Shown here: positions 20,816-31,028 of the stretch, one piece after another
How positions within the stretch are numbered: the first letter of the stretch is position 1
How the letters are laid out: every line of letters begins with the position of its first letter
Assembly (NCBI RefSeq): GCF_018122735.1
Contig: NZ_JAGRRD010000001.1
Location: 2,710,639 to 2,774,638, forward strand
Length of the DNA: 64,000 bases
From: Azoarcus sp. L1K30
GTDB taxonomy: Bacteria; Pseudomonadota; Gammaproteobacteria; Burkholderiales; Rhodocyclaceae
Direction: 5' to 3'
Made by a program: the position numbers and the translations under genes
The notes under the pieces: generated by a model
The model's input: only the letters and a program-made list of their open reading frames with translations
The model's database searches: none
What the model was told of the DNA's origin: nothing

Positions 20816-21652
20816 ATGGACAGTCCATCAATTACCCAGCAGGAGTTCGCGCTGTTCCAGCGCCTGATATACCGGCTCGCCGGAATCAGCCTTGCGGACA
20901 GCAAGAAGATCCTCCTTGTGGGACGCCTTTCCAAGCGGTTGCGTCATTTCGGACTGGACACCTTTGGCGAGTATTACCGGATGCTTGCCAGCGGTGACCA
21001 CCCGCAGGAAGTGCAGGTGATGGTCGACCTGCTCACGACCAACGAGACCTATTTTTTCCGTGAAGCCGCCCATTTCGATCTGCTTGCAGACATTGCCGCA
21101 CAGCGCCGCGGCAATACATTCCGGGTCTGGAGCGCGGCATGTTCCTCCGGGGAGGAGCCCTATACCATGGCGATGGTCCTGGCCGAGACACTCGGCCTGA
21201 ATGCGCCATGGGAAATTCTCGCCACCGACATCAGCCTGACCGTGCTCGAGCGCGCGGAAATCGGCTATTACCCCATGGAACGCGCAACCGGCATTCCACC
21301 CGAGTTGCTCAAGAAATACTGCCTGAGGGGCGTTCGCGAACATGCGGGCAATCTGCTCATCCAGCAGAAGCTGAGGGAGCGCGTGCAGTTCCGGCACTTC
21401 AATCTCATCGCGCCCGACTCACGCGACCTCGGCCAGTTCGACGTCATGTTCCTGCGCAATGTGATGATCTACTTTGACCAGGACACCAAACGCAAGGTGG
21501 TGGCGCACATGCTCCCCCACCTGCGCAAAGACGGCTATTTCGTGGTCGGGCACTCCGAGACGCTGAACGGGCTGAGCGACGATCTTGCGTCCCTGCGCCC
21601 GACGATATATTGCCGCCCCGAGTACAAGTCCCTGCGCCAGCTGCCTGCCTGA
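20816..21652 (+). CDS. cheR: Chemotaxis protein methyltransferase CheR
   Basis: This 278-residue CheR has an N-terminal helical domain and a Rossmann SAM-binding domain with [34 protein letters not shown] and [13 protein letters not shown]. It methylates receptor glutamates for adaptation. The DFEKF tail of the 728-residue receptor is a likely docking site. It lies 17 bases downstream of cheD and 40 bases upstream of cheB. Confidence 0.95.
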   Translation: MDSPSITQQEFALFQRLIYRLAGISLADSKKILLVGRLSKRLRHFGLDTFGEYYRMLASGDHPQEVQVMVDLLTTNETYFFREAAHFDLLADIAAQRRGNTFRVWSAACSSGEEPYTMAMVLAETLGLNAPWEILATDISLTVLERAEIGYYPMERATGIPPELLKKYCLRGVREHAGNLLIQQKLRERVQFRHFNLIAPDSRDLGQFDVMFLRNVMIYFDQDTKRKVVAHMLPHLRKDGYFVVGHSETLNGLSDDLASLRPTIYCRPEYKSLRQLPA

Positions 21653-21692
21653 CCGCCCTATCACGCAGCGCACACACAGACGGGAGCATCAG

Positions 21693-22778
21693 GTGAGGTC
21701 AAAAAAGATCAAAGTCCTGATCGTCGACGACTCGGCGGTCGTGCGCCAAGCCATCAGCCAGACGCTGGCGGCAGACCCTGGCATCGAAGTCATCGCCGCA
21801 GCCGCCGACCCCCTGTTTGCGATGCGAAAGATGGAGGCGCAGTGGCCCGATGTGATCATCCTCGACATCGAGATGCCCCGTATGGACGGGCTGACCTTCC
21901 TCAAGAAGATCATGAGCGAACGCCCGACCCCGGTGGTGATCTGCTCGTCCCTCGCCGAACGTGGTGCGGAAGCGACGATGAATGCCCTGTCCGCCGGCGC
22001 CGTGTCCATTATCACCAAGCCCAAGATGGGCGTGAAACAATTCCTCGAAGACAGCGCCAATGACGTCGTCCGGGCGGTCAAGGCAGCCGCGCGCGCCAAC
22101 ATGCGACGCCTCGGGCCGCGTACTGCGGTCAGCACCCCGCTACCGAAGCTGTCGGCAGACGCGGTGATCACCAGCGGGCTTGGCAGCGGCGCGTCGATGG
22201 TGCGCACGACCGACTGTGTTGTCGCCATCGGCACCTCCACCGGCGGCACCCAGGCACTTGAATCGGTGTTGACTCGGTTGCCCCCGGTGTGCCCCGGCAT
22301 CGTCATCGTCCAGCACATGCCGGAGAGGTTTACCGCGATGTTTGCCGAACGCCTCAACAGCCTGTGCGAAATCGATGTGCGGGAGGCACGCCACGGCGAC
22401 CGTGTCGTGCCCGGGCGAGCCTTGATCGCACCGGGAGGAAAGCACATGTTGCTGGCCCGCAGCGGGGCCCAATACACCGTCGAGGTTATCGATGGGCCGC
22501 TGATCAATCGTCATCGGCCGTCTGTCGATGTCCTGTTCCGCTCCTGCGCGAAGTTCGCCGGGCGCAATGCAGTCGGCGTCATCATGACCGGAATGGGTGA
22601 CGACGGCGCCCGCGGCCTGAAGGAAATGCATGACGCAGGCGCGAGCACGGTAGCAGAAGACGAGTCCAGCTGCGTTGTCTTCGGCATGCCGAAAGAGGCG
22701 ATCAAGCTCGGCGCAGTCGATACCGTACTGCCACTGGACAGGATTCCCGCAGCCATTCTTCGCGCAGGCAAGTCTTGA
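21693..22778 (+). CDS. cheB: Protein-glutamate methylesterase/glutaminase CheB
   Basis: This 361-residue protein has a receiver domain (VDDS, phospho-acceptor Asp58 in [11 protein letters not shown], Thr/Lys region IITKPKMG) joined to a methylesterase domain with catalytic Ser in [12 protein letters not shown], His in [16 protein letters not shown] and Asp in [11 protein letters not shown]. It removes receptor methyl groups when phosphorylated by CheA. The GTG at 21693 is used because GGGAG lies 6 bases upstream and the family N-terminus follows directly. It is the last gene of the cluster; no cheZ is present in the window. Confidence 0.95.
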   Translation: MRSKKIKVLIVDDSAVVRQAISQTLAADPGIEVIAAAADPLFAMRKMEAQWPDVIILDIEMPRMDGLTFLKKIMSERPTPVVICSSLAERGAEATMNALSAGAVSIITKPKMGVKQFLEDSANDVVRAVKAAARANMRRLGPRTAVSTPLPKLSADAVITSGLGSGASMVRTTDCVVAIGTSTGGTQALESVLTRLPPVCPGIVIVQHMPERFTAMFAERLNSLCEIDVREARHGDRVVPGRALIAPGGKHMLLARSGAQYTVEVIDGPLINRHRPSVDVLFRSCAKFAGRNAVGVIMTGMGDDGARGLKEMHDAGASTVAEDESSCVVFGMPKEAIKLGAVDTVLPLDRIPAAILRAGKS

Positions 22779-22885
22779 AACAGCGAATCGGCACGCACGA
22801 CACCGATACCGGCGAAAAGGCCGAAAGCAATGCCGAAGGCGATCGCGAGCAATGTGGTCAGCCACCGCCAGAAACTCCCGCGCAT
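22511..22885 (-). CDS. Possible small membrane protein overlapping the cheB 3' end (doubtful)
   Basis: A minus-strand frame starting at an ATG (22885) with GGAGAAGG just upstream encodes [20 protein letters not shown] and then more hydrophobic residues, a convincing single transmembrane segment, in the 159-base gap between cheB and the Gx-transporter gene. The frame then runs antisense into cheB, where its composition is that of a shadow. Only the first 36 or so residues lie outside cheB. It may be a real short gene or chance. Confidence 0.22.
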   Translation of the reverse strand: MRGSFWRWLTTLLAIAFGIAFGLFAGIGVVRADSLFQDLPARRMAAGILSSGSTVSTAPSLIASFGMPKTTQLDSSSATVLAPASCISFRPRAPSSPIPVMMTPTALRPANFAQERNRTSTDGR

Positions 22886-22937
22886 TTCCTTCTCCCGCAC
22901 CCGTTCGTTGCAAACTTGTAGGTGTGGGTTTGACGGT

Positions 22938-23483
22938 TTATCCCGAGCGGCGTTCCTCGGCTTCGAGCGCTTGAAGCTCATGCAGCAGGCGCCCCGCGAT
23001 CAAGCCATTGACCAGACCAAAAATCACCGCCGCCGCGGAGAATATCGGCACCAGGTAGAACACACCGTCGTGCGGCACCAGCCACACGCGGGCAACCACC
23101 AGCTGCGCGCCGATATGGGCAAACGCGGCAAGGATGCTGTGGCTGACCGGTCCGAACCAGCGCTTTGGCAGGTGCATCGCCAGACCGAGCACGATCAGGC
23201 TGGCGAGCGCGCCGGACAGGCTGAGAAAGAACCCCGGTGCCAGGAACTGGCCCAATAGCAGACTGCCCGCCAGCACCCGCAGCAGCGCGACCCAGACCGC
23301 CTCGCGCCAGCCCCAGCGCGCCAGCACCACCAGGGTGACGATGTTGGCCAGCCCCGGTTTCACCCCGGGCAACGGCAGCGGGATCACCGCCTCGGCGACC
23401 GTCAGCACGATTGCCGCCGCCGCATGGCGCGCGATGCGGCGGTCGGTAACGGTGGGAACGAGTTCAATAGTTGAGCGAGTCAT
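22938..23483 (-). CDS. Gx transporter family protein (heptaprenyl diphosphate synthase component I-like)
   Basis: This 181-residue integral membrane protein has five or six hydrophobic segments and the family features LPGVKPGLANIVTLV, LLRVLAGSLLLGQFLAPGF and HIGAQLVVARVWL. The family has been labelled HepSI or Gx transporter and resembles ECF-type S components; the substrate is unknown. It is typically found beside NusG-domain-II and ApbE-type genes, and here it overlaps the NusG-II gene by about 20 bases. The ATG at 23483 is chosen; a GTG four codons earlier is possible. Confidence 0.82.
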   Translation of the reverse strand: MTRSTIELVPTVTDRRIARHAAAAIVLTVAEAVIPLPLPGVKPGLANIVTLVVLARWGWREAVWVALLRVLAGSLLLGQFLAPGFFLSLSGALASLIVLGLAMHLPKRWFGPVSHSILAAFAHIGAQLVVARVWLVPHDGVFYLVPIFSAAAVIFGLVNGLIAGRLLHELQALEAEERRSG

Positions 23484-23853
23484 AGTCGCTGCCACGCCCG
23501 GTCAGCGTCAGGCTGACTTCGTTCGGCGCACAGATCGCCACCGCGCCGGCGCGGCTCAGCCAGCCCTGGCGCACACAATACTGACGCGGCCCAGGGTCGG
23601 ACGCCACGCGTGCGCGGCCCGGCTCGACCTCGATCAGCGTGGTGCCCAGCGGGCCGGCCACCTCGATCTTGCGCGCACGCGACAGATCCGCCTCGGCCAC
23701 CACCTTGCCACCGGCGCGCACGATGATGCCGTCGGGCGCGCCCCCCGACCAGAAACTCAGGGCCGAGTACACGCACAGCGCAAGCCCTGCCGCCACGACC
23801 AGCCAGTCGCCCGGTCGCAGCAGCGCCCGCCACCCGGCCTGCACGCGGATCAC
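23464..23853 (-). CDS. NusG domain II-containing protein
   Basis: This 129-residue protein has one N-terminal transmembrane helix ([20 protein letters not shown]) and an extracytoplasmic beta-rich domain ending [20 protein letters not shown], the signature of NusG-domain-II proteins. It is not the transcription factor NusG. The GTG start overlaps the rapZ stop (GTGA), so it is coupled to rapZ. The family occurs with Gx transporters and flavin-transferase genes in predicted extracytosolic electron-transfer systems; its exact function is unknown. Confidence 0.82.
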   Translation of the reverse strand: MIRVQAGWRALLRPGDWLVVAAGLALCVYSALSFWSGGAPDGIIVRAGGKVVAEADLSRARKIEVAGPLGTTLIEVEPGRARVASDPGPRQYCVRQGWLSRAGAVAICAPNEVSLTLTGRGSDYDSLNY

Positions 23854-24722
23854 TTGCCTGCGGCAGCGCGATCGGCTTCGCGGCGGGCCGCCGAACGGTG
23901 CCGCACCAGCACCTGCGCACTGTCCTGGAAACGCTTGGCCAGCCACTCGGCGAGGTAGACCGAGCGATGCTGGCCGCCGGTGCAGCCGATCGCCACGGTC
24001 AAATAGCTGCGATTGTCACGCAGATAGCTCGGCAGCCAGTTGGCGACGAAGCGCCGGATGTCCTCCGCCATGCGTCCGACCTCGGGGATCTTCTCCAGAA
24101 AATCGATCACCGGCTTGTCGCGCCCGGTCAGCGGACGCAGTGTCGGGTCGTAGTGCGGATTGGGCAGACAGCGCACATCGAAGACGAGGTCGGCATCGAT
24201 CGGGATGCCATACTTGAAACCGAAGGACTGGAACATCAGGGTCATGCCCGACGCGGCATCGACCTCGATGAAATCCTTGATCCATGCGCGCAGCGTATTG
24301 GCGTGCATATCGCTGGTATCGATCCGGTGCCCGAGCTCCGCGATTGCGGTCAATGCATCGCGCTCGCGCTCGATGGCCTCGTCGAGCGACACCCCGGAGG
24401 CGGCCAGCGGGTGGCGACGACGGGTTTCGGAGAAGCGCGCAATCAGGGTGTCGTCTCGCGCATCGAGAAAGATGAAGCGCAGGTCATCGACCATGTCGCG
24501 CAGGATGTCCAGCTGCTTCGGCAATGCCGAGATGCTGCCCCCGGAGCGCACATCCACCGCCACCGCCACCCGCTGGTAGCCGCTGCCACGCAGGGTCGTG
24601 ACCAGCTGCGGCAAAAGCATGGCCGGCAGATTATCCACGACGAAATAGCTCGCGTCCTCGAGCACGTTGAGCGCAATGCTCTTGCCCGAACCCGAGAGCC
24701 CACTGATCAACACGATCTGCAT
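23850..24722 (-). CDS. rapZ: RNase adapter RapZ / nucleotide-binding protein
   Basis: This 290-residue protein has Walker A GLSGSGKS near the N-terminus, DVRSGGS in the P-loop domain, the conserved [19 protein letters not shown] segment and the C-terminal [16 protein letters not shown] motif. In Escherichia coli RapZ binds GlcN6P and guides RNase E to GlmZ; in betaproteobacteria its targets are less clear. The ATG at 24722 gives the usual MQIVLISG start. Another ATG at 24731 adds three residues. Usual neighbours (ptsN, hprK, rpoN) are absent and NusG-II/Gx genes follow instead. Confidence 0.92.
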   Translation of the reverse strand: MQIVLISGLSGSGKSIALNVLEDASYFVVDNLPAMLLPQLVTTLRGSGYQRVAVAVDVRSGGSISALPKQLDILRDMVDDLRFIFLDARDDTLIARFSETRRRHPLAASGVSLDEAIERERDALTAIAELGHRIDTSDMHANTLRAWIKDFIEVDAASGMTLMFQSFGFKYGIPIDADLVFDVRCLPNPHYDPTLRPLTGRDKPVIDFLEKIPEVGRMAEDIRRFVANWLPSYLRDNRSYLTVAIGCTGGQHRSVYLAEWLAKRFQDSAQVLVRHRSAARREADRAAAGK

Positions 24723-24849
24723 GACTGCCATCTGAAATGAGGTGAATGCACTATAGCGGAAGCAGGCTGCAAAAACTTTAACCTGTACCGCCCGAGCCAG
24801 TCAGACACCCATGCCGGCGGAAAGGTCCGGGAACAGGCGGGTGCCCGAC

Positions 24850-25770
24850 TCAGGATGCAACCAGATCCACGCCTTCGCGATGCGCCACCCCGGCGCGTTC
24901 GAGCTCCCGCACCAGCCAATCCGCCAGCGCCTCCGCGCCGAGGCCCAGAAAACGCGCATTGGCTTCGCGGTAGAGTGGGGTCTCGGCAAGATAGCGTGGC
25001 AAGTCCTCGAGTGCCATGCGGCGCGCATCGAGCAGGGCAAAGGTCACGCAGCCGCGGATGGCGTTGCGCGCCATGCGGGCACCGTCGTCCTCGAACGCGC
25101 GCAAGCGGGCAAAAGCGCGTTCGAGCGCGGCGTCGAAATCGGAAAAAGGTGCGCCGTGGCCCGGAATGACCGCGTCGACCGCAAGCCGTCCGATGGCCTC
25201 GAGCGCGCGCCGCGCCTCGCCCAGTCCGTCCCCACGCCCCAGCACATCGGCAAACAGGATGCCGAAGCCGTCGCGCCACAACGCATCGCCCGAGATCAGG
25301 ATGCGACGTTCGGGGTTGTAGTACGCGAGCGCATCCATGTCGTGTCCGGGCACCGCAACTGCCTGCCACGCCAGCTCGCCGGCGATGAAATGCTCGCCGG
25401 CATCGAGCAAACCCGTCGCAACGAAGCGCTCGCCCTGCTGTGCCGCGGTGCTGAGCAGCAGCGCGTCCTCATCCCAGTTGGCAACCGCGTCGGCCATGCC
25501 GGACGGAATCGTGATCGAACAGCCGAACGTGCGCTGCACGGCCGCGTTGCCGCCAATGTGGTCGGAATGCGAATGCGTGTTGATGAGCCGGGCAAGTGAG
25601 CGCCCGTCCAGTCCGGCGCGCACCAGCGCGAGCGTCTGCGCGGCATGGCTGACGTAGCCGGAATCGATCAGCGTGGCCTCATCACCGTCAAACAGCAGAA
25701 CGTTGTTCGCCGACAGCCAGCCGCGCTCGATGACGCGCACACTGGCTGGGAAATGCAGTGCTGCGCTCAA
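24850..25770 (-). CDS. MBL-fold metallo-hydrolase
   Basis: This 306-residue metallo-beta-lactamase-fold enzyme has the zinc motif THSHSDH (His66, His68, Asp70, His71), further metal ligands in VPGHDMDALAYY and VIPGHGAPF, and a C-terminal helical domain like the LACTB2 or RNase-Z-remote class. The TTG start at 25770 overlaps the stop of the upstream DUF1289 gene (TTGA) and has GAGGG at good spacing; the long open frame further upstream is only GC bias. It is the last gene of the liu region and may hydrolyse a thioester, but no substrate can be assigned. Confidence 0.85.
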   Translation of the reverse strand: MSAALHFPASVRVIERGWLSANNVLLFDGDEATLIDSGYVSHAAQTLALVRAGLDGRSLARLINTHSHSDHIGGNAAVQRTFGCSITIPSGMADAVANWDEDALLLSTAAQQGERFVATGLLDAGEHFIAGELAWQAVAVPGHDMDALAYYNPERRILISGDALWRDGFGILFADVLGRGDGLGEARRALEAIGRLAVDAVIPGHGAPFSDFDAALERAFARLRAFEDDGARMARNAIRGCVTFALLDARRMALEDLPRYLAETPLYREANARFLGLGAEALADWLVRELERAGVAHREGVDLVAS

Positions 25771-25958
25771 TCGCTGCCCTCGCCCACCCTGGCCGCAACA
25801 TTGGCCGGCAACGGCACGGGCTCGGCCGGCTTCAGGTCTGCCGGGGGCGGCGGAATGGGCACACCGTTGATTTCGTCGGTGGTGCGCCCGCAACCGATGC
25901 AGATGCCCTCGTCCCAATCGATCATGCACACCCCGACACACAGCGCATCGTTGCTCAT
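25767..25958 (-). CDS. DUF1289 domain-containing protein (copy 2)
   Basis: This 63-residue protein has the DUF1289 cysteine pattern CVGVC-x8-CIGCGRTTDEI (four Cys, likely a metal or Fe-S site). A Pro-rich tail of about 30 residues follows. Function is unknown in the family. Its ATG overlaps the stop of a second DUF1289 gene, and its TGA overlaps the TTG of the MBL gene, so all three are translationally coupled. Confidence 0.8.
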   Translation of the reverse strand: MSNDALCVGVCMIDWDEGICIGCGRTTDEINGVPIPPPPADLKPAEPVPLPANVAARVGEGSD

Positions 25959-26161
25959 GCATCTGCTCCGATGGTTTGCGGCAGGGGCGTAAGCCCCAGC
26001 AATTCCCGGCGTTCAGCCACTGCGGCGAGGATCTGCCAGCGTTCGGCATCGCTGGCCCGACTCCAGCGCGTGATCTCGTCGATACTGCGCTGGCAGCCAT
26101 CGCACCAGCCGGTGTCGGGGCTCATGCGGCAAATGTTGATACAGGGCGAAGCAGGGCTCAT
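25955..26161 (-). CDS. DUF1289 domain-containing protein (copy 1)
   Basis: This 68-residue protein has the DUF1289 pattern CINICRM-x6-CDGCQRSIDEITRW followed by a helical C-terminus (DAERWQILAAVAERRELLG). It is the more typical copy; the second, overlapping gene keeps only the Cys-rich half. It begins 18 bases after the HMG-CoA lyase stop, with the ATG at 26161, and belongs to the same operon. Function is unknown. Confidence 0.82.
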   Translation of the reverse strand: MSPASPCINICRMSPDTGWCDGCQRSIDEITRWSRASDAERWQILAAVAERRELLGLTPLPQTIGADA

Positions 26162-26179
26162 GAAGGTCTCGATTCGATT

Positions 26180-27109
26180 TCAGGGGGCCGACTGCGCCCG
26201 TTTGGCCAGCACTGCACGGGCAACCCGCGACGCTGGCGAACGGCCGAGTTCGGCGCTGATCCAGGCGGCGATATCGACCACTGCCTCGAAATCGATGCCG
26301 GTGTCGATACCCATGCCCTTCAGCAACCAGACCACGTCCTCGGTGGCGACGTTCCCCGACGCACCCGCGGCATAGGGACATCCACCCAGCCCACCGACCG
26401 ACGCGTCGAACACGGCCACCCCCATCTGCATGGAGGCAACGATGTTGGCGACTGCCATGCCGTAGGTGTCATGGTAGTGCCCCGCAAGCTGCGCCACAGG
26501 AACACGCCGGGCGACGGCCTCGAGCATGCGCTGCACCGTAACCGGGTTGCCGCTGCCGATGGTATCGCCGAGCGAGACTTCATAACACCCCATTGAAATC
26601 AGGGTTTCTGCGACATCCGCCACCTTTTCCGGCGCGACAGCACCTTCGTAAGGACAGCCGACTACGCAGGACACATAGCCACGCACCTTCACACCCGCAG
26701 CCTGCGCTGCCTCGGTCACCGGACGGAAACGCGCCAGCGATTCGGCGATCGAGCAATTGATGTTCTTCTGGCTGAACGATTCGGAGGCGGCACCGAACAC
26801 CGCCACTTCCTTCGCCCCGGCGGCGAGCGCCGCCTCGAAGCCCTTCAGATTGGGCGTCAGCACCGGATAATCGACGCCGGCCGCGGGCGCGGCCAGCACC
26901 CGGCACAGCACCTCGGCATTGTCGCCCATCTGCGGCACCCACTTCGGCGACACGAAGGAGGTGACCTCGATCGATTTCATTCCGGCAGCGCCAAGCCGCC
27001 GGATGAGTTCGACCTTGGTGTCGGCGGACACCAGCTGCTTCTCGTTCTGCAGGCCATCACGCGGACCGACGTCGACGATACGGACGCGCTGCGGCAAGGA
27101 TTTCGACAT
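26180..27109 (-). CDS. liuE: Hydroxymethylglutaryl-CoA lyase
   Basis: This 309-residue TIM-barrel lyase has the start motif [12 protein letters not shown], the metal-binding HYHDTYGMA and the C-terminal Cys loop [17 protein letters not shown]. It cleaves HMG-CoA to acetyl-CoA and acetoacetate, the last step of leucine degradation. The ATG at 27109 fits the family start [15 protein letters not shown]. It sits 34 bases after the acyl-CoA synthetase gene in the minus-strand liu cluster. Confidence 0.93.
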   Translation of the reverse strand: MSKSLPQRVRIVDVGPRDGLQNEKQLVSADTKVELIRRLGAAGMKSIEVTSFVSPKWVPQMGDNAEVLCRVLAAPAAGVDYPVLTPNLKGFEAALAAGAKEVAVFGAASESFSQKNINCSIAESLARFRPVTEAAQAAGVKVRGYVSCVVGCPYEGAVAPEKVADVAETLISMGCYEVSLGDTIGSGNPVTVQRMLEAVARRVPVAQLAGHYHDTYGMAVANIVASMQMGVAVFDASVGGLGGCPYAAGASGNVATEDVVWLLKGMGIDTGIDFEAVVDIAAWISAELGRSPASRVARAVLAKRAQSAP

Positions 27110-27143
27110 GGCTTGTGCTCCGATCAAGTGGATTTTGGGCGAA

Positions 27144-28832
27144 TCAGGCCGTTTTCGCTTCGTCCAGCCCCAACTCCGCCTTCATCTGCTGGCGGATCAG
27201 GAATTTCTGGATCTTTCCGGTCACCGTCATCGGGAAGCTGTCCACAAAGCGGATGTAACGCGGCACCTTGTAGTGGGCGATCTGCCCGCGACAGAACGCG
27301 CGAACCTCGTCCTCGGTGAGCGAAGCTTCCTCGCGCGGGATGATCCAGGCGCACAGCTCCTCGCCGTACTTCTCGTCCGGTACGCCAACGACCTGCACGT
27401 CCAGCACCTTGGGGTGGCTGTAGAGAAACTCCTCGATCTCGCGCGGATAGATGTTCTCGCCGCCGCGGATCACCATGTCCTTGATACGGCCGACGATCTT
27501 GCAGTAGCCCTCCTCGTCGATGGTGGCGAGGTCGCCAGTATGCATCCAGCCGGCGGAATCGATCGCATCGGCGGTCCTGGCTTCATCCCCCCAGTAACCG
27601 AGCATCACCGAATAGCCCCGCGTGCATAGCTCACCGGGCGTGCCACGCGGCACGATACGGCCTTCGTTGTCGACGATCTTGACCTCGCAATGTGGCTGTA
27701 TGCGTCCCACGGTGGACACACGGCGGTCGAGCGGATCGTCGGTCCCGCTCTGGAAGCTTACCGGCGAGGTCTCGGTCATGCCGTAGGCAATGGTGACCTC
27801 GCGCATGTTCATCTTGTCGACCACGCGTTTCATCACTTCTATCGGACACGGGCTGCCCGCCATGATGCCGGTGCGCAGCGCGGAGACATCGAATTCGGCG
27901 AAACGCGGATGATCGAGCATCGCGATGAACATCGTCGGCACGCCATAGAGCGCGGTGCACTGTTCGGTGGAGACGGCCTCGAGCACGGCCAGCGGCTCGA
28001 AAGCCTCGGCCGGATACACCATGGTCGCGCCGTGGGTGAGGCAACCGAGGTTGCCCATCACCATGCCGAAGCAGTGGTAGAGCGGCACCGGGATGCACAG
28101 CCGGTCACCCGCGGTCAGCCGGATCGCCTCGCCAACAAAATAGCCATTGTTGAGGATGTTGTGGTGCGACAGCGTCGCCCCCTTGGGGTGGCCGGTGGTA
28201 CCGGAGGTGAACTGGATATTGATCGGATCGTCGAACTGGAGCCGCTCGCTCAACAGCGCAAGTGCGGTCAGCTCCTCGCGTGTCGGCGGTTTGAGCAGAT
28301 CGTCGAAGTTGAGCATGCCCGGGCTGCGTTCGCTGCCCATGCGAATCACGAACTCCAGCGTCGGCAGGCCGTGGCTGCGCAGCAGACCCGGTTCGCAATG
28401 CCCGAGCTCGGGCGCCAGTTCCGCCATGATGGCCAGGTAATCGCTGCTCTTGAACGCCGGCGACAGCACCAGCGCACGGCAGCCGACCTTGTTCAGCGCG
28501 TACTCCAGTTCCGAGCGCCGATAGGCCGGGTTGATATTGACCAGCACCAGCCCGGCCTTGGCGCTGGCAAACTGCAGCAGCGTCCATTCCAGATTGTTCT
28601 GCGACCAGATGCCGATGCGCTCGCCGGGCTGCAGCCCGAGGCGCATCAGGCCGCAGGCGAGCGCATCGACCTTCTGCTTGAGCCCGGCATAGCTCAGGCG
28701 AACGCCCTGGTGACACACCACCAGCGCATCGCGCTCGGCATGGCGGGCGCAGGCCTCGTCAAAGAATCGTCCAATGGTCTGCCCGATCAGCGCCTTCTCC
28801 GAGGCACCATGTACGTAGCTGGCATTGCTCAT
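27144..28832 (-). CDS. AMP-dependent acyl-CoA synthetase
   Basis: This 562-residue ANL-superfamily ligase has the AMP-binding motif [36 protein letters not shown] and the C-terminal Lys loop [12 protein letters not shown]. It activates a short- to medium-chain acid to acyl-CoA. Position between liuD and liuE suggests isovalerate, methylcrotonate or a similar branched acid, or acetoacetate; this is inference. The ATG at 28832 has GGAGA 9-10 bases upstream. Confidence 0.9.
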   Translation of the reverse strand: MSNASYVHGASEKALIGQTIGRFFDEACARHAERDALVVCHQGVRLSYAGLKQKVDALACGLMRLGLQPGERIGIWSQNNLEWTLLQFASAKAGLVLVNINPAYRRSELEYALNKVGCRALVLSPAFKSSDYLAIMAELAPELGHCEPGLLRSHGLPTLEFVIRMGSERSPGMLNFDDLLKPPTREELTALALLSERLQFDDPINIQFTSGTTGHPKGATLSHHNILNNGYFVGEAIRLTAGDRLCIPVPLYHCFGMVMGNLGCLTHGATMVYPAEAFEPLAVLEAVSTEQCTALYGVPTMFIAMLDHPRFAEFDVSALRTGIMAGSPCPIEVMKRVVDKMNMREVTIAYGMTETSPVSFQSGTDDPLDRRVSTVGRIQPHCEVKIVDNEGRIVPRGTPGELCTRGYSVMLGYWGDEARTADAIDSAGWMHTGDLATIDEEGYCKIVGRIKDMVIRGGENIYPREIEEFLYSHPKVLDVQVVGVPDEKYGEELCAWIIPREEASLTEDEVRAFCRGQIAHYKVPRYIRFVDSFPMTVTGKIQKFLIRQQMKAELGLDEAKTA

Positions 28833-28897
28833 TTCGGAACTGTCTCCTCTCACCCGGTAATCTTCACGACGGGCAGCAAGGCCCGTCGTTGTGCACA

Positions 28898-30904
28898 TCA
28901 GGCCGCAGCAGCGACTTCGAACTCGACCAGTTCGGCACCGTCGCCGACCTGATCACCCACCGCAAAGCGGAAGGCCTTCACCGTGCCGGCGGCCGGGGCA
29001 TTGATGGTGTGCTCCATCTTCATCGCCTCGAGGATCAGCAGCGGCGCGCCCTTTTCCACCTTGCTGCCGGCGGCGGCCACCAGCGCGATCACCTTGCCCG
29101 GCATCGGCGCCAGCAGACCGCCTTCCGAGCCGCCACCCTCTCCGCTGTGATGCAGCGGATCGACCGCAGCCAGTTGCCAGGCACGGCCCTGAACGAAGAC
29201 ATGACGACGGCCAGCTGCCGCAATGACGGTGGCGTCCATGCGCATGCCGTCGAGCTCGACCCGCAACAATCCGCGCGGATTGAGTTCGCCGCGCGCCACG
29301 ACGCTGCGACCCTTGTAATCAAGGCGATAGGCGCCGGGAAGGTAGGACACCCTGACACTGTGGTCGGCGTCGCCCTGACGGAACATCAGCACGCGCTGCG
29401 CCGTCGCATTCATGCGCCAACCGTCGCGCGCATGCCAGGGCGAGCGCGGATCGGGATCGCGCACCGCGGCCTTGGCCGCACGCTCGGTCTCGCGCAGCAG
29501 TTCGGCCAGCGCGGCAACATGGAACACCTCGTCGGGCACTGCTTCACCTTCGGGGAAGAGGTAGGCCTTCTCGCGCTCGATAAGGCCGGTATCCAGATCG
29601 GCGGTGGCAAACGCCGGGCAGGCGGTCAGGCGCGACAGGAACTCGATGTTGTTCGACACCCCGACCACACGGTAGTCGGCCAGCGCCTGCAGCATGCGCG
29701 CCAGCGCGCGGTCGCGATTGACGTCCCAGACGATGAGCTTGGCAATCATCGGGTCGTAGTGCGGGCTGATCTCGTCGCCCTCTTCGACCCCGGTATCGAC
29801 CCGCACATGCAGGTTCTCGGCCGGCGGCGCCAGATGCACCAGTTTGCCGGTCGACGGCAGGAAGCCCTTGTCCGGGTCTTCGGCGTAGATGCGCGCTTCC
29901 AGAGCATGACCGCGGATCTGCAACTGCTCCTGCGCCAGCGGCAGTTTTTCGCCGGCGGCCACCCGCAACTGCCATTCGACCAGGTCGAGGCCGGTGATCA
30001 TCTCGGTCACCGGATGCTCGACCTGCAACCGGGTGTTCATTTCCATGAAGTAGAAGCTGCCGTCCTGGTTGGCGATGAACTCGACCGTGCCGGCGCCGAC
30101 ATAGCCCACTGCCTTGGCTGCATCGACCGCAGCCTTGCCCATCGCCGCACGACGCTCGGGTGTCATGCCGGGCGCAGGCGCTTCTTCCAGGACCTTCTGG
30201 TGACGACGCTGCACCGAACAGTCGCGCTCGAACAGATACACGCAGTTGCCGTGGCTGTCGCCAAACACCTGGATTTCGATATGGCGCGGCCGGGTGATGT
30301 ATTTCTCGACCAGCACATGATCGTCGCCGAAGCTGGAGATGGCTTCGCGCTTGCACGAGGCCAGCAGGTCGATGAAGTCTTCCGAACGCTCGACCAGGCG
30401 CATGCCCTTGCCGCCGCCACCGGCTGCCGCCTTGATCAGCACCGGATAGCCGATGTCGTTGGCCTGCTGGTGGAGGTGAGCCGGGTCCTGCTCGTCGCCG
30501 TGGTAGCCGGGGGTCAGTGGCACGCCGGCTGCGCCCATGATCTTCTTGGCCTCGGACTTCGAGCCCATGGCGTGGATCGCCTCCACCGGCGGGCCGATGA
30601 AGACGATGCCGGCCTCGTCGCAAGCGTGGCAAAAGGCCTCGTTCTCGGACAGGAAGCCGTAGCCAGGATGAATGGCCTGGGCGCCGGTCTGCTTTGCCGC
30701 GGCGATGATCCTGTCGATCACCAGATAGCTTTCCTTGACGGCCGGCGGGCCGATCAGCACCGCCTCGTCGGCCATGCGTACATGGCGCGCGTTGGCGTCG
30801 GCCTCGGAATACACCGCTACGGTCTTGATGCCCATGCGACGCGCGGTCTTGATGACGCGGCAGGCAATTTCGCCTCGATTGGCGATCAGGATCTTGTCGA
30901 ACAT
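28898..30904 (-). CDS. liuD: Methylcrotonyl-CoA carboxylase biotin-containing alpha subunit
   Basis: This 668-residue protein has the biotin carboxylase core ([43 protein letters not shown]), a BT-type linker and a biotinyl domain with Lys629 in EAMKMEH. It carboxylates biotin with bicarbonate and ATP, then the beta subunit transfers CO2 to 3-methylcrotonyl-CoA. Similar architecture is used by propionyl- and geranyl-CoA carboxylases; the neighbouring liu genes favour methylcrotonyl-CoA. The ATG at 30904 has GGAG 6 bases upstream. Confidence 0.92.
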   Translation of the reverse strand: MFDKILIANRGEIACRVIKTARRMGIKTVAVYSEADANARHVRMADEAVLIGPPAVKESYLVIDRIIAAAKQTGAQAIHPGYGFLSENEAFCHACDEAGIVFIGPPVEAIHAMGSKSEAKKIMGAAGVPLTPGYHGDEQDPAHLHQQANDIGYPVLIKAAAGGGGKGMRLVERSEDFIDLLASCKREAISSFGDDHVLVEKYITRPRHIEIQVFGDSHGNCVYLFERDCSVQRRHQKVLEEAPAPGMTPERRAAMGKAAVDAAKAVGYVGAGTVEFIANQDGSFYFMEMNTRLQVEHPVTEMITGLDLVEWQLRVAAGEKLPLAQEQLQIRGHALEARIYAEDPDKGFLPSTGKLVHLAPPAENLHVRVDTGVEEGDEISPHYDPMIAKLIVWDVNRDRALARMLQALADYRVVGVSNNIEFLSRLTACPAFATADLDTGLIEREKAYLFPEGEAVPDEVFHVAALAELLRETERAAKAAVRDPDPRSPWHARDGWRMNATAQRVLMFRQGDADHSVRVSYLPGAYRLDYKGRSVVARGELNPRGLLRVELDGMRMDATVIAAAGRRHVFVQGRAWQLAAVDPLHHSGEGGGSEGGLLAPMPGKVIALVAAAGSKVEKGAPLLILEAMKMEHTINAPAAGTVKAFRFAVGDQVGDGAELVEFEVAAAA

Positions 30905-30973
30905 GTTGTCTCCATCCTTATTCTTGCACCTGTAGTGCTGCACACTGATTGGCACTCAAGCTGACACAACGAC

Positions 30974-31012
30974 GCACCCTCCCCCTTTAAGGGGGGAGAG
31001 ACCTGCTAACAG
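30974..31012. repeat. GC-rich palindromic intergenic repeat (single unit)
   Basis: Between the carboxylase alpha and hydratase genes lies a unit with CTCCCCCTTTAAGGGGGGAG at its core followed by AGACCTGCTAA. The same core and tail recur at about 33.6 kb, and the core again at about 62.5 kb. It can form a strong hairpin in either transcript and is probably a member of a dispersed REP-like family. Confidence 0.6.
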
Positions 31013-31028
31013 CGGCATCGGCACAAAG

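Noticed and set aside
25771-26100. Long N-terminal extension of the MBL hydrolase
   Set aside because: The frame overlaps both DUF1289 genes and has no similarity to the MBL family; the coupled TTG at 25770 explains the start.
28889-30964. 691-residue plus-strand frame opposite the carboxylase alpha subunit
   Set aside because: The composition is typical of a reverse-complement shadow. The minus frame has intact biotin carboxylase and biotinyl motifs.
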